A stretch of 64,000 nucleotides of DNA from Anaerolineales bacterium (lineage in GTDB: Bacteria > Chloroflexota > Anaerolineae > Aggregatilineales > J027), in the NCBI GenBank assembly GCA_020634155.1, contig JACKCI010000001.1, positions 496,001 through 560,000 on the forward strand, written 5' to 3'. The position numbers and the translations under genes are program-made. Each line of letters starts with the position of its first letter. The first letter of the stretch is position 1. The notes below the pieces were generated by a model. The model did not search any database and had not been told where the DNA came from. It was given only the letters and a program-made list of their open reading frames with translations. This document shows positions 47,541-54,884 of this stretch, in pieces.

Positions 47541-48809
47541 ATGAATCCTTTACGTAACCCAAATGTTCAAGGATTGCTGGTACTCGGTCTGGTGATTGCA
47601 GTTGGAGTGGTGTTGCTCAACCAAAACGGTACCTCAACCACTGAGCGGCGCTTTCTGGCACCTGCGGCCCTTAGCCCTACCAATTCGAGTGAACCCGCGT
47701 GGCGTGAGGCGCTGGAGCAGCAGCTTGACTATGCCCTAACCCCTCTGCCTACCGATACCCCTACGCCTCGCGTTGAAATGCCTGCCACCATTGACCCCAA
47801 TCAACTTGGGAGTACCCCCGAAGTCTTTAGCGTGACCCAAATCCGCCCCAACCCATTGCCGACGATTACACCGCAGCCAACCAACGCCTTGACCGCTACC
47901 ATTGAAATACGCGGCTCCACCCCCATCCCCAGCCCAACAGGGGTAGACCCTAGCATTTTTGACCCTGAAGTGGTTGCCCAATTCCAGCCCCCGCCCGAAC
48001 AGGTGCCTTTGAGCCTACAGCCCTTCGATCACTTCTATTTCCGCCGTCCAGTTGATGCCAGCGCCAACAGCCGTTCCATTTTCTATTATCCCTATGGTTC
48101 GCGTTATCTCGGCACCACCCGCATCCATCACGGTGTCGATATGCCCAATGATATTGGCGAGCGTGTGCTAGCGGGCAATGATGGCACAGTGGTATGGGCG
48201 GGTAGCGTTGACCGCGAAACAAAAGAGGGTGATTTAGAACTCTATCCCTCCTATGGCAACTTTGTGGTGATTGAACATAACTTCACCATTCAAGGTCAAA
48301 GTGTTTGGACACTCTATGCCCACATGTCCGCCATCACAGTCGAAAAAGATCAAAACGTCAAGATGGGTGATGTGGTCGGGCTGGTGGGCGCAACTGGTGT
48401 AGTTACAGGTGCCCACGTTCATTTTGAAGTCCGCATCGGTACTGATAGCTATTGGGACACACGCAATCCTCTATTGTGGATTGTCCCCTACCTTAATCAT
48501 GGCGTGATTGCTGGACGGGTCATTGACAGTGAGGGCATCTATATCGATGAGGTCAGCCTCCAGATTAACCGTGGGGGACGGCTAGTAGACCGCACGACCA
48601 CCTATGCCCAACCCTTGGGAGGCCGCACCCGTCAGCATCACGTTGTACCCGATAATAACTGGGCTGAGAACTTTGCCTTTGGAGATGTTCCAGCGGGAGA
48701 TTACCAAGTCGTAGCCGTCGTCAATGGGCGGCGCTTTCAGCAAACTGTGACGGTTAATGCGGGTATGGTGAACTGGGTTGAATTTCAGGTCAATCCTGAC
48801 ACAGAATAG
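47541..48809 (+). CDS. Membrane-anchored M23 peptidase (LytM type)
   Basis: Protein of 422 residues: membrane anchor at about 9-25, long Pro/Thr-rich stalk to about 150, M23 domain at about 180-320, and a C-terminal carboxypeptidase-regulatory-like beta domain (GRVIDSEGIYIDEVSLQI). The zinc site is present in HHGVDMPNDIG (His, Asp) and GAHVHFEVR (HxH), with LYAHM before it. M23 enzymes cut peptidoglycan peptides. It follows the propeller protein by 9 bases and probably forms an operon with it. Confidence 0.9.
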   Translation: MNPLRNPNVQGLLVLGLVIAVGVVLLNQNGTSTTERRFLAPAALSPTNSSEPAWREALEQQLDYALTPLPTDTPTPRVEMPATIDPNQLGSTPEVFSVTQIRPNPLPTITPQPTNALTATIEIRGSTPIPSPTGVDPSIFDPEVVAQFQPPPEQVPLSLQPFDHFYFRRPVDASANSRSIFYYPYGSRYLGTTRIHHGVDMPNDIGERVLAGNDGTVVWAGSVDRETKEGDLELYPSYGNFVVIEHNFTIQGQSVWTLYAHMSAITVEKDQNVKMGDVVGLVGATGVVTGAHVHFEVRIGTDSYWDTRNPLLWIVPYLNHGVIAGRVIDSEGIYIDEVSLQINRGGRLVDRTTTYAQPLGGRTRQHHVVPDNNWAENFAFGDVPAGDYQVVAVVNGRRFQQTVTVNAGMVNWVEFQVNPDTE

Positions 48810-48905
48810 TTAGGTAATCGCCCGAAAGTCGTTATATTCAGGTTCCAACGGCCTATTTGAGCCGCTTACAGGCCGTCAGGGTGATGTTTTGGTCAGAACC
48901 TTGCA

Positions 48906-48934
48906 TTGCTATCCTGACAGGCTTTAGCTACACT
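48906..48934 (+). promoter_or_regulatory. Promoter of the PPC-repeat protein gene
   Basis: TTGCTA, 17-base spacer, TACACT, about 45 bases before the ATG. A 7-bp stem without T-run (48848-48876) lies upstream and is the only candidate end for the preceding operon. Confidence 0.55.
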
Positions 48935-48978
48935 CTGTCGTTGTTAAGGTTGTTTCGATTGAGGAGGAAATCAATCCT

Positions 48979-51141
48979 ATGCTATGGCAAACACTCCGGC
49001 GCATGATCCCCCTGCTGCTGATGCTGGTGGTGATCGGCGCGGTCACAATGGGCGCACAAGCCCAAGACAATGGCGATCGTCGCCTGTCAGCCAACCAACC
49101 CGTTACCAGTTCTTTAGATGCAGAGAATTTTGCAGAAACCTATGTATTTGAGGCATCAGCAGGCAATACCATCACCCTAACCGCCACCACCGGAACACCA
49201 GAGCTATCACTCGCTCTGATGCTCACTGGGCCGAATGGGGCGATCATTGCCCGTGATGGTGACCTTGCCACGCCTCAAGCCGCCACCCTTTCTAATATTG
49301 CATTGCCCCAAGATGGCACCTACACCGTGGCCATTATGCGTGGCACGGGTGCCGATGGTGATGCCAGTGGTGACTATACCTTGATTTTGGCGGGTCAAAT
49401 CACAGCCCCTTCTGGCGAAGAGGTCACAGCCCCCGTATCACCCACCATCCGCGAAGGCGATAACATCTATGTTATTCTACCCGATGGTGGCGTTGACATT
49501 GGCCTAACATGGTCATCAGCGGTTGACCTCAACCTCGAAGTACGCGACCCCGTAGGTGGCACCCTATTCTTCGATAGCCTCACCACCAACAGCGGCGGCA
49601 CCCACTCCGGTAATGCCAATGGCGTTTGTAGCGATGCGACGGCTGAACAACCCACCGAGAGTGCAGTCTGGACAAATGATGGCTACATCCCCACTGGCAG
49701 CTATGAAATCATCATTTACTATGAACAACAATGTAACGTTGGTGGGCCACAAGCCTTTACCTTGACGTCGGATGTCAACGGTGAAGACGCGCAAAGCATC
49801 ACTGGCGTTGTCAATCCGGGTCAGAATTACCTTGCACGTTTGACCCTTGATGTCGATCAAAATTGGCGTCTGTTTAATGGTGGCGTCAATGCCAACCTTG
49901 ACCTTGCCCCGGTTACGCCCCAAGAGACCAACCCCGGACAGACCATCTTCGGCACCATCACCAATGACAAACCCAAGGACGCCTATACCTTCACTGCTGC
50001 TACTGGTCAGGTCATTACCGCTGATATGCAAGCCACATCGGGCAGCCTCGATACCCTTATGATTTTGCTTGGCCCTGATGGTCGTTTGGTGGCCGATAAC
50101 GATGACCGCCCCGATGGTGGCACCACCGACTCTTATATCCAAATCACCGCTACTAGCACTGGTACCTATACGCTAATCTCCAGCCGTTATGCACAGGTCA
50201 TCGGTGGCACTGAAGGACGTTATACACTCTTTGTTGATGTCAGCACCCCCGTCGCCGATGCAGGTGATACCACCGACACTACCACCCCTGAACCTTCCAG
50301 CACGGCTGTCCTACCCAATGGGAGTATTGAGGTGACCTTGCAGTGGTTCACGGGAGCCGACCTCCAATTGCAGGTACGTGACCCCAACGGAGCTACGGTC
50401 TTTGACGATGTGCCAACCATTGGGAGCGGCGGTATCCTCGACCAGAACTTTGTCGGGAATCGTGGCTGTGTAACATCAACGCTCGAAAGTCCAACCTACT
50501 ACATCTATTGGCCGACCAACCGTGTCGCCCCAACAGGCACTTATGAGGTTGAGGTCTGGTTCCAAAACGACTGCGGAGACACCTCACCCGTCAACTTTGG
50601 CTTGTCGGTTGTGGTTAATGATCAACTGCTGACAACAGGCTCCAATACCACCACTGCAACGGCCACCGCCACCGCTATTGGCAACCGCTATATGACCACC
50701 TTCACCCTTGATAACAACGGTACCGTGACCTTGGGCGAAGGCGGCTTCTTTGATATGAACAGCGTGGCAACAGGTCTCGATTACCAAGCGGCCCTACCCA
50801 CTGCCCAACGAATTGAGTTCGACTCGATTGTCGATGGTCAAATCACCCTCGATCAAAAATTCGTCGTCTATCAATTCGATGGATTGGCTGGTCAACGCAT
50901 TGGTGTGGAGCTTTCCCGCATTGGGACTGGCTCATTGGATACTGCCGTCTATGTCCTAGACCCCACAGGTGTTCAGGCCGTTGGCAATGATGACATCATC
51001 CCCGGTGAGAATACCAACTCACGTATCCAAGAGTATCAATTGGCCTTTGATGGCACCTATTACATCGTTGCGACCCACTACGGGCTACGGTATGGAGCCA
51101 CTCAAGGTAACTTCCGTCTGCAATTGAGTCTGTTCCCCTAG
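48979..51141 (+). CDS. Large secreted protein with alternating PPC and DUF2135-like modules
   Basis: Protein of 720 residues with a signal peptide (cleavage near GAQA-Q). PPC-type domains lie at about 40-140 (YVFEASAGNTITLTAT), 310-410 (AYTFTAATGQVITADM) and 620-720 (VYQFDGLAGQRIGVEL). Between them are two related modules at about 160-305 and 440-600, each with an L-W-DLxLxVRDPxG pattern (GLTWSSAVDLNLEVRDP, TLQWFTGADLQLQVRDP) as in DUF2135/YfaP, each containing Cys pairs. So the protein is an internal duplication. SD GAGGAGG precedes the start. No enzymatic motif; adhesion or surface scaffolding is plausible. Confidence 0.82.
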   Translation: MLWQTLRRMIPLLLMLVVIGAVTMGAQAQDNGDRRLSANQPVTSSLDAENFAETYVFEASAGNTITLTATTGTPELSLALMLTGPNGAIIARDGDLATPQAATLSNIALPQDGTYTVAIMRGTGADGDASGDYTLILAGQITAPSGEEVTAPVSPTIREGDNIYVILPDGGVDIGLTWSSAVDLNLEVRDPVGGTLFFDSLTTNSGGTHSGNANGVCSDATAEQPTESAVWTNDGYIPTGSYEIIIYYEQQCNVGGPQAFTLTSDVNGEDAQSITGVVNPGQNYLARLTLDVDQNWRLFNGGVNANLDLAPVTPQETNPGQTIFGTITNDKPKDAYTFTAATGQVITADMQATSGSLDTLMILLGPDGRLVADNDDRPDGGTTDSYIQITATSTGTYTLISSRYAQVIGGTEGRYTLFVDVSTPVADAGDTTDTTTPEPSSTAVLPNGSIEVTLQWFTGADLQLQVRDPNGATVFDDVPTIGSGGILDQNFVGNRGCVTSTLESPTYYIYWPTNRVAPTGTYEVEVWFQNDCGDTSPVNFGLSVVVNDQLLTTGSNTTTATATATAIGNRYMTTFTLDNNGTVTLGEGGFFDMNSVATGLDYQAALPTAQRIEFDSIVDGQITLDQKFVVYQFDGLAGQRIGVELSRIGTGSLDTAVYVLDPTGVQAVGNDDIIPGENTNSRIQEYQLAFDGTYYIVATHYGLRYGATQGNFRLQLSLFP

Positions 51142-51162
51142 TTCGTTCCAGAATCAACATAC

Positions 51163-51198
51163 AACCTCCCTCGCTACGTGTGAGGGAGGTTTTTGTTT
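51163..51198 (+). terminator. Terminator after the PPC-repeat gene
   Basis: Stem AACCTCCCTC / GAGGGAGGTT (10 pairs), then TTTTGTTT. Strong. Confidence 0.9.
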
Positions 51199-51232
51199 GC
51201 CTATCACTGGCGTACCCGATTTAGGTTGAATA

Positions 51233-51379
51233 TGCTATACTAAAATAACATAACCCTCCTCAATCAAATAAAATTTGCCTTCGCCACACAAGGATTTTGT
51301 TAAAGGCATCTAGGGGTAGCCGAGGGGGAGTTCTGCTGTTGAACATCTGTATAGCCTTGACTTTCTTGTTGGCGAAGGT
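51233..51379 (+). promoter_or_regulatory. Upstream region of recA with inverted repeat and extra -10
   Basis: TGCTATACT (51233-51241) is an extended -10 candidate about 185 bases ahead of recA. CCTTCGCCA (51278-51286) and TGGCGAAGG (51370-51378) form a long-range perfect 9-bp repeat with further AAATTT/AAATTT pairing; the right arm runs into the recA -10. No frame of note lies between. A leader RNA or small RNA is possible. Confidence 0.35.
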
Positions 51380-51385
51380 TAAAAT
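51357..51385 (+). promoter_or_regulatory. recA promoter
   Basis: TTGACT, 17-base spacer, TAAAAT. Predicted start near 51392, inside the SOS-like box. Confidence 0.82.
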
Positions 51386-51386
51386 T

Positions 51387-51402
51387 TAGAACACTAGTTC
51401 TA
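51387..51402 (+). promoter_or_regulatory. SOS (LexA-type) box of recA
   Basis: Perfect palindrome TAGAAC-ACTA-GTTCTA one base after the recA -10. The core GAAC-N4-GTTC is that of the Gram-positive LexA/DinR box. Position over the transcription start fits repression. Confidence 0.78.
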
Positions 51403-51424
51403 TCCCCCAAGGATACAATATTCA

Positions 51425-52549
51425 ATGGCAAAGAAAACAACTAAAAAAACCAATATCATCACCAATGATCCCAACCTAACTCCTGATCAAGAAAAAGAGA
51501 AACGGTCAAAAGTTCTCGAAGCCACTATCGCTGATCTGACCAAGCGTTATGGGGAAAACACGGTTATGAAACTTGGTGATGCTGACCACATCATCAACAT
51601 TTCTGTCATTCCAACTGGGTCACTCGCCATTGACCTTGCCCTTGGGATTGGCGGTCTTCCACGTGGACGCATCACCGAAATCTATGGTCCCGAGAGTTCG
51701 GGTAAAACCACCCTTTGCTTAAGCGTAATTGCCGAGGCTCAAAAGCTGGGTGGCCTATGCGCTTTCATTGACATGGAACACGCCCTCGACCCTCTCTATG
51801 CCGATAAAATCGGGGTGGACATTGATAACCTCTATATCTCCCAACCTGACACTGGCGAGCAGGCTCTTGATATTGTGGAGGCGTTGATTCGCTCCGGTGC
51901 AATGGATATTGTGGTTTTGGATAGTGTGGCCGCACTAGTACCCCGTGCTGAAATTGAGGGCGAAATGGGGGCCTCCCATGTAGGTTTGCAAGCCCGTTTG
52001 ATGAGCCAAGCCTTGCGTAAGATTGCGGGGGCTATCCAACAAACCAACACTGCTATGATTTTCACCAACCAATTGCGTGAAAAAGTTGGGATTATGTTCG
52101 GCAATCCTGAAACCACCACTGGCGGACGTGCCCTTAAGTTCTATTCCAGTATCCGCATTGACATCCGCCGTATTCAGTCCATCAAGCAAGGCCAAGACAT
52201 CGTAGGCAACCGCACCCGCGTCAAAGTCACCAAGAACAAAGTAGCGCCCCCCTTCCGCCAAGCCGAGTTCGATATTATGTACGGTGAAGGCTTCAGCAAG
52301 TCAGGCGACATCATTGATCTCGGTGTAGAACTGGGTGTTGTGGAGAAACGTGGCGCATTTTATCGCTACAATGACGGCTTAATCGGGCAAGGCCGCGAAA
52401 ACGCCAAAGTCTATCTCAACGAGAATTCTGAATTGATGTATGAGTTAGAAATGCTCATTCGAGAAGCCGCGCAAATGATGTCTCCCGCACAAAGTCTGAC
52501 CAGTGGCGGGGATGATGAAGATGGTTCTGATTTATCCTCGGATGATTAA
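51425..52549 (+). CDS. recA: Recombinase RecA
   Basis: Recombinase of 374 residues for homologous recombination and SOS induction. Walker A GPESSGKTT (about residue 86), MAW box FIDMEHALDPLYA, Walker B DIVVLDSVAALVPRAE, loop 2 TNQLREKVGIMFGNPETTTGG, all intact. The N-terminus has an extra Lys-rich 35 residues (MAKKTTKKTN...), longer than in E. coli. The tail is acidic (GGDDEDGSDLSSDD). It has a LexA-type box and its own terminator, so it is a single-gene SOS unit. Confidence 0.98.
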   Translation: MAKKTTKKTNIITNDPNLTPDQEKEKRSKVLEATIADLTKRYGENTVMKLGDADHIINISVIPTGSLAIDLALGIGGLPRGRITEIYGPESSGKTTLCLSVIAEAQKLGGLCAFIDMEHALDPLYADKIGVDIDNLYISQPDTGEQALDIVEALIRSGAMDIVVLDSVAALVPRAEIEGEMGASHVGLQARLMSQALRKIAGAIQQTNTAMIFTNQLREKVGIMFGNPETTTGGRALKFYSSIRIDIRRIQSIKQGQDIVGNRTRVKVTKNKVAPPFRQAEFDIMYGEGFSKSGDIIDLGVELGVVEKRGAFYRYNDGLIGQGRENAKVYLNENSELMYELEMLIREAAQMMSPAQSLTSGGDDEDGSDLSSDD

Positions 52550-52565
52550 TTCTCAACCAAACTAT

Positions 52566-52573
52566 GCTACAAT
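52566..52573 (+). promoter_or_regulatory. Extended -10 of the DsbA-like gene inside the recA terminator
   Basis: TGC-TACAAT, with the last bases shared with the left arm of the recA terminator. No -35 of quality. Predicted start falls in the terminator loop, about 40 bases before the DsbA-like ATG. Confidence 0.45.
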
Positions 52574-52599
52574 ACGCCCATTAGGGCGTATTATTTTTT
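52571..52599 (+). terminator. recA terminator
   Basis: Stem AATACGCCC / GGGCGTATT with a three-base loop, then ATTTTTTA. Clear intrinsic terminator. Confidence 0.87.
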
Positions 52600-52618
52600 A
52601 CCGACAGGACACCCACCT

Positions 52619-53473
52619 ATGAAACGTTTCCCTTTGTTGTTGCCCATGCTCATGAGCATCGGTGGCAGCCTTATTCTTATTGTCACCTTGTTTTCCACCA
52701 GTGACGCAAACGCAACCAATTCCACCACTTCCAATCAACACGCCTATCAACAAGCAACCAGTACCCTAGACATCTTTCTTGCGACCAGTTTTCCTGATAA
52801 CTACGACGCCCAAGCCACCGCCTATGCCATCATCCAAAACCAGATTGATAACGCTGTGCTGGCAACCTTGATTGCCCTGACACCCTCCCCTACGCCGCTG
52901 CCTACCAACGTGCCTGTTGACCTAACATTTGCCGACCATAGCCCGCGCCTTGGCCTTGATGATGCACCTATCACCATCGTTGAATTTTCAGATTACCAAT
53001 GCCCCTATTGTGGGCGCTTCCATACCAACACACTCATGCCATTGCTCGACCACTATGGTGATTTAGTACAATTCATCTACCGCGAATACCCTATTATTGG
53101 GGGACAGTCGTCGGCAGATGCTGGTGCAGCCGCCCTGTGTGCAGGTCAACAAGATTCCTATTGGCCTTTTGCAGATTTGGTATGGGCAACAACCTCGGAG
53201 CGCGGGTCCCTCACAAGCGAAGTGCTGACTGGCTTTGCAACCCAACTTGAACTCGATATGGATGCCTATACCATTTGTGTTGAATCAGGCGAAGGCCTCA
53301 ATATGGTACTTGTTGATTACCAAGCAGGCCGTGATTTTGCCATTACAGGAACCCCCACCTTTTTTATCAATGGTGAAAAAGTCGTGGGTGCCCAGCCGAT
53401 TGAAGTCTTCATGAGTGTCATTGATCGCCAGTTGCGCGAGAAGGGAATTGAGCCACCCGAAGCATCCAGCTAA
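52619..53473 (+). CDS. Membrane-anchored DsbA-like thiol oxidoreductase
   Basis: Protein of 284 residues. A signal anchor (LLLPMLMSIGGSLILIVTLF) leads to a Thr/Pro linker and a DsbA-like thioredoxin domain (about 105-280) with VEFSDYQCPYCGRFH (CPYC) and cis-Pro in ITGTPTFFINGEKV. An extra Cys pair (ALCAGQQ and TICVES) is typical of this group. It inserts disulfides into exported proteins. The VKOR homologue 0.9 kb away (54366-54857) is its likely reoxidant. The many Cys-paired secreted proteins in the window are plausible clients. Confidence 0.92.
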   Translation: MKRFPLLLPMLMSIGGSLILIVTLFSTSDANATNSTTSNQHAYQQATSTLDIFLATSFPDNYDAQATAYAIIQNQIDNAVLATLIALTPSPTPLPTNVPVDLTFADHSPRLGLDDAPITIVEFSDYQCPYCGRFHTNTLMPLLDHYGDLVQFIYREYPIIGGQSSADAGAAALCAGQQDSYWPFADLVWATTSERGSLTSEVLTGFATQLELDMDAYTICVESGEGLNMVLVDYQAGRDFAITGTPTFFINGEKVVGAQPIEVFMSVIDRQLREKGIEPPEASS

Positions 53474-53482
53474 AATTTCACA

Positions 53483-53511
53483 TTGCCACCACCCAGTAAC
53501 AACGCTATAAT
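53483..53511 (+). promoter_or_regulatory. Promoter of the S1-domain gene
   Basis: TTGCCA, 17-base spacer, TATAAT, about 35 bases before the start codon. Confidence 0.77.
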
Positions 53512-53546
53512 CGCCCGCGAGATACATTTTGAAGGAGAATCTTTAC

Positions 53547-54317
53547 ATGACAAGCGATGCAAACGCCGCCGACACCTCACTTGAAGGACTTTCGGCAGCA
53601 CCAACCACCTCTGAAACTCCCACCGCTACGCCGAGGAGCATCGCCGATCTAACCCTAGATATGGAAGTCAAGGGTAAGGTCGCCAAGGTTGAGCTTGCTG
53701 GTGCTTTCATCGACCTCGGGCTAGAGCGCCCCGGTTTCCTGCACATTTCCCAACTCAGCACTGAGCGCGTCAACAATGTGACCGATGTTGTCAAAGAGGG
53801 CGATGACGTCACCGCCTATATCCAAGACATCAAAAACGGGCGTATTAGCCTGACCTTGATTAGACCACCACAGTTTTCATGGCGAAAATTGACGGAAATG
53901 ATCGGCGCAACTGTACACGGTAAAGTTGTGCGGCTAGAAAAATTTGGGGCCTTTGTCGATATTGGTGCGGAGCGCCCCGGCCTCATCCATGTCTCCGAAC
54001 TTTCGGATGAATATGTTGGCTCCCCCGAAGCGGTGGTCAGCACAGGCGACACCGTGGAAGCTCGCATTATTGGTGTTGACCCCAACAAACGACAAATTGA
54101 CCTCAGTATGAAGTCAACAATTGTCGAGGTAACCACCGAAGCCGAAGAAGAAACAGGCGAAGAACTGACTGCGATGGCCTTTGCCCTTCGTCGTGCAATG
54201 GAGCAATCTGATAAAGACGATAAGCGTCGTCGTCGTGATAAGAAAAACAGCAAAACGCATAGCCAAAGCGATATTCTCAATCGCACCCTGCAAATGCAGT
54301 CTGACAAGAAGAATTAA
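53547..54317 (+). CDS. Two-domain S1 RNA-binding protein
   Basis: Protein of 256 residues with two S1 OB-fold domains: about 37-110 (VKGKVAKVELAGAFIDLG, GFLHISQLS) and 118-192 (VHGKVVRLEKFGAFVDIG, GLIHVSELS, RQIDLSMK). The tail is Glu-rich, then Lys/Arg-rich (KDDKRRRRDKKNSK). It is a short relative of ribosomal protein S1 and probably assists mRNA binding; two domains is few compared with four to six in true S1, so the name rpsA is not justified. The ATG at 53547 follows GAAGGAG. Confidence 0.88.
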   Translation: MTSDANAADTSLEGLSAAPTTSETPTATPRSIADLTLDMEVKGKVAKVELAGAFIDLGLERPGFLHISQLSTERVNNVTDVVKEGDDVTAYIQDIKNGRISLTLIRPPQFSWRKLTEMIGATVHGKVVRLEKFGAFVDIGAERPGLIHVSELSDEYVGSPEAVVSTGDTVEARIIGVDPNKRQIDLSMKSTIVEVTTEAEEETGEELTAMAFALRRAMEQSDKDDKRRRRDKKNSKTHSQSDILNRTLQMQSDKKN

Positions 54318-54348
54318 AAAGGCGGCCTTTGTGCCGCCCTTTTATTTT
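54317..54348. terminator. Bidirectional terminator between S1-domain gene and VKOR
   Basis: Stem GGCGGC / GCCGCC with flanking A-run and TTTTATTTT on the plus strand; the minus strand reads TTTTTAATT after the stem. It serves both convergent genes. Confidence 0.83.
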
Positions 54349-54365
54349 CACAATTATTAGTTAGG

Positions 54366-54857
54366 CTAATCATCTTCTTCGTCATTGAAGAATTGCATGA
54401 CCCGCACCAATGATACTCCAAAGAGACCCGTCATGGTCAAGGCCGACGCCACACACCACAAACACCATTTGTGCAGAACAACCCCCTCAATGTAGCTTAG
54501 ATAGCCTGAATAGACCACTCCAAATAACCCTATACTAAACAGCAACACCCGGCTGTATTCGCTCAAGAAAGCGATGCGGTCTTCTAGTGCATAAAGGGCA
54601 AAAATCGTTAGATATGCGCCAAGTCCCAATATGGCGACAGGGATACCGAGAATCTCGGAATAAATGCTATTTTGCACTGCACCGCAATCAATCGTCTCGG
54701 TCTCCGCACAAATCACCGAGGTATCGGTTACTTTCACATAGGTCAAATAGCCACTAATACCTATTCCAATAATTGCCAACGCTAACCCAAGCCACCGCAT
54801 CCAATCTAAGGATTGTGGCACCGCGATTGTCTTGGCTGTTGTTGTTTTCGATGTCAT
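54366..54857 (-). CDS. Vitamin K epoxide reductase family protein (VKOR)
   Basis: Membrane quinone reductase of 163 residues with four or five helices. The active CxxC is HKWCLWCVASA (about residues 131-134) and the loop Cys pair is in VICAETETIDCGAVQNS, with the Ser/Asn environment of VKOR. Bacterial VKOR replaces DsbB and reoxidises DsbA by passing electrons to quinone; the nearby DsbA-like gene fits. SD AAGGAG precedes the start. It lies 27 bases downstream of moeA, so the two share a transcript though no functional link is evident. Unlike cyanobacterial homologues it has no fused thioredoxin domain. Confidence 0.93.
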   Translation of the reverse strand: MTSKTTTAKTIAVPQSLDWMRWLGLALAIIGIGISGYLTYVKVTDTSVICAETETIDCGAVQNSIYSEILGIPVAILGLGAYLTIFALYALEDRIAFLSEYSRVLLFSIGLFGVVYSGYLSYIEGVVLHKWCLWCVASALTMTGLFGVSLVRVMQFFNDEEDD

Positions 54858-54884
54858 GTATGCACTCCTTGTTCGGGTAGAAGT

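Noticed and set aside
49564..50142. Minus-strand open frame of 192 codons inside the PPC-repeat gene
   Set aside because: Antisense shadow of a gene with clear signal peptide and domains; no start signals.
51277..51378. Known riboswitch upstream of recA
   Set aside because: The region has a G-rich segment and long-range pairing but does not match the conserved cores of TPP, SAM, cobalamin, guanidine, fluoride or THF riboswitches that I could compare by eye.
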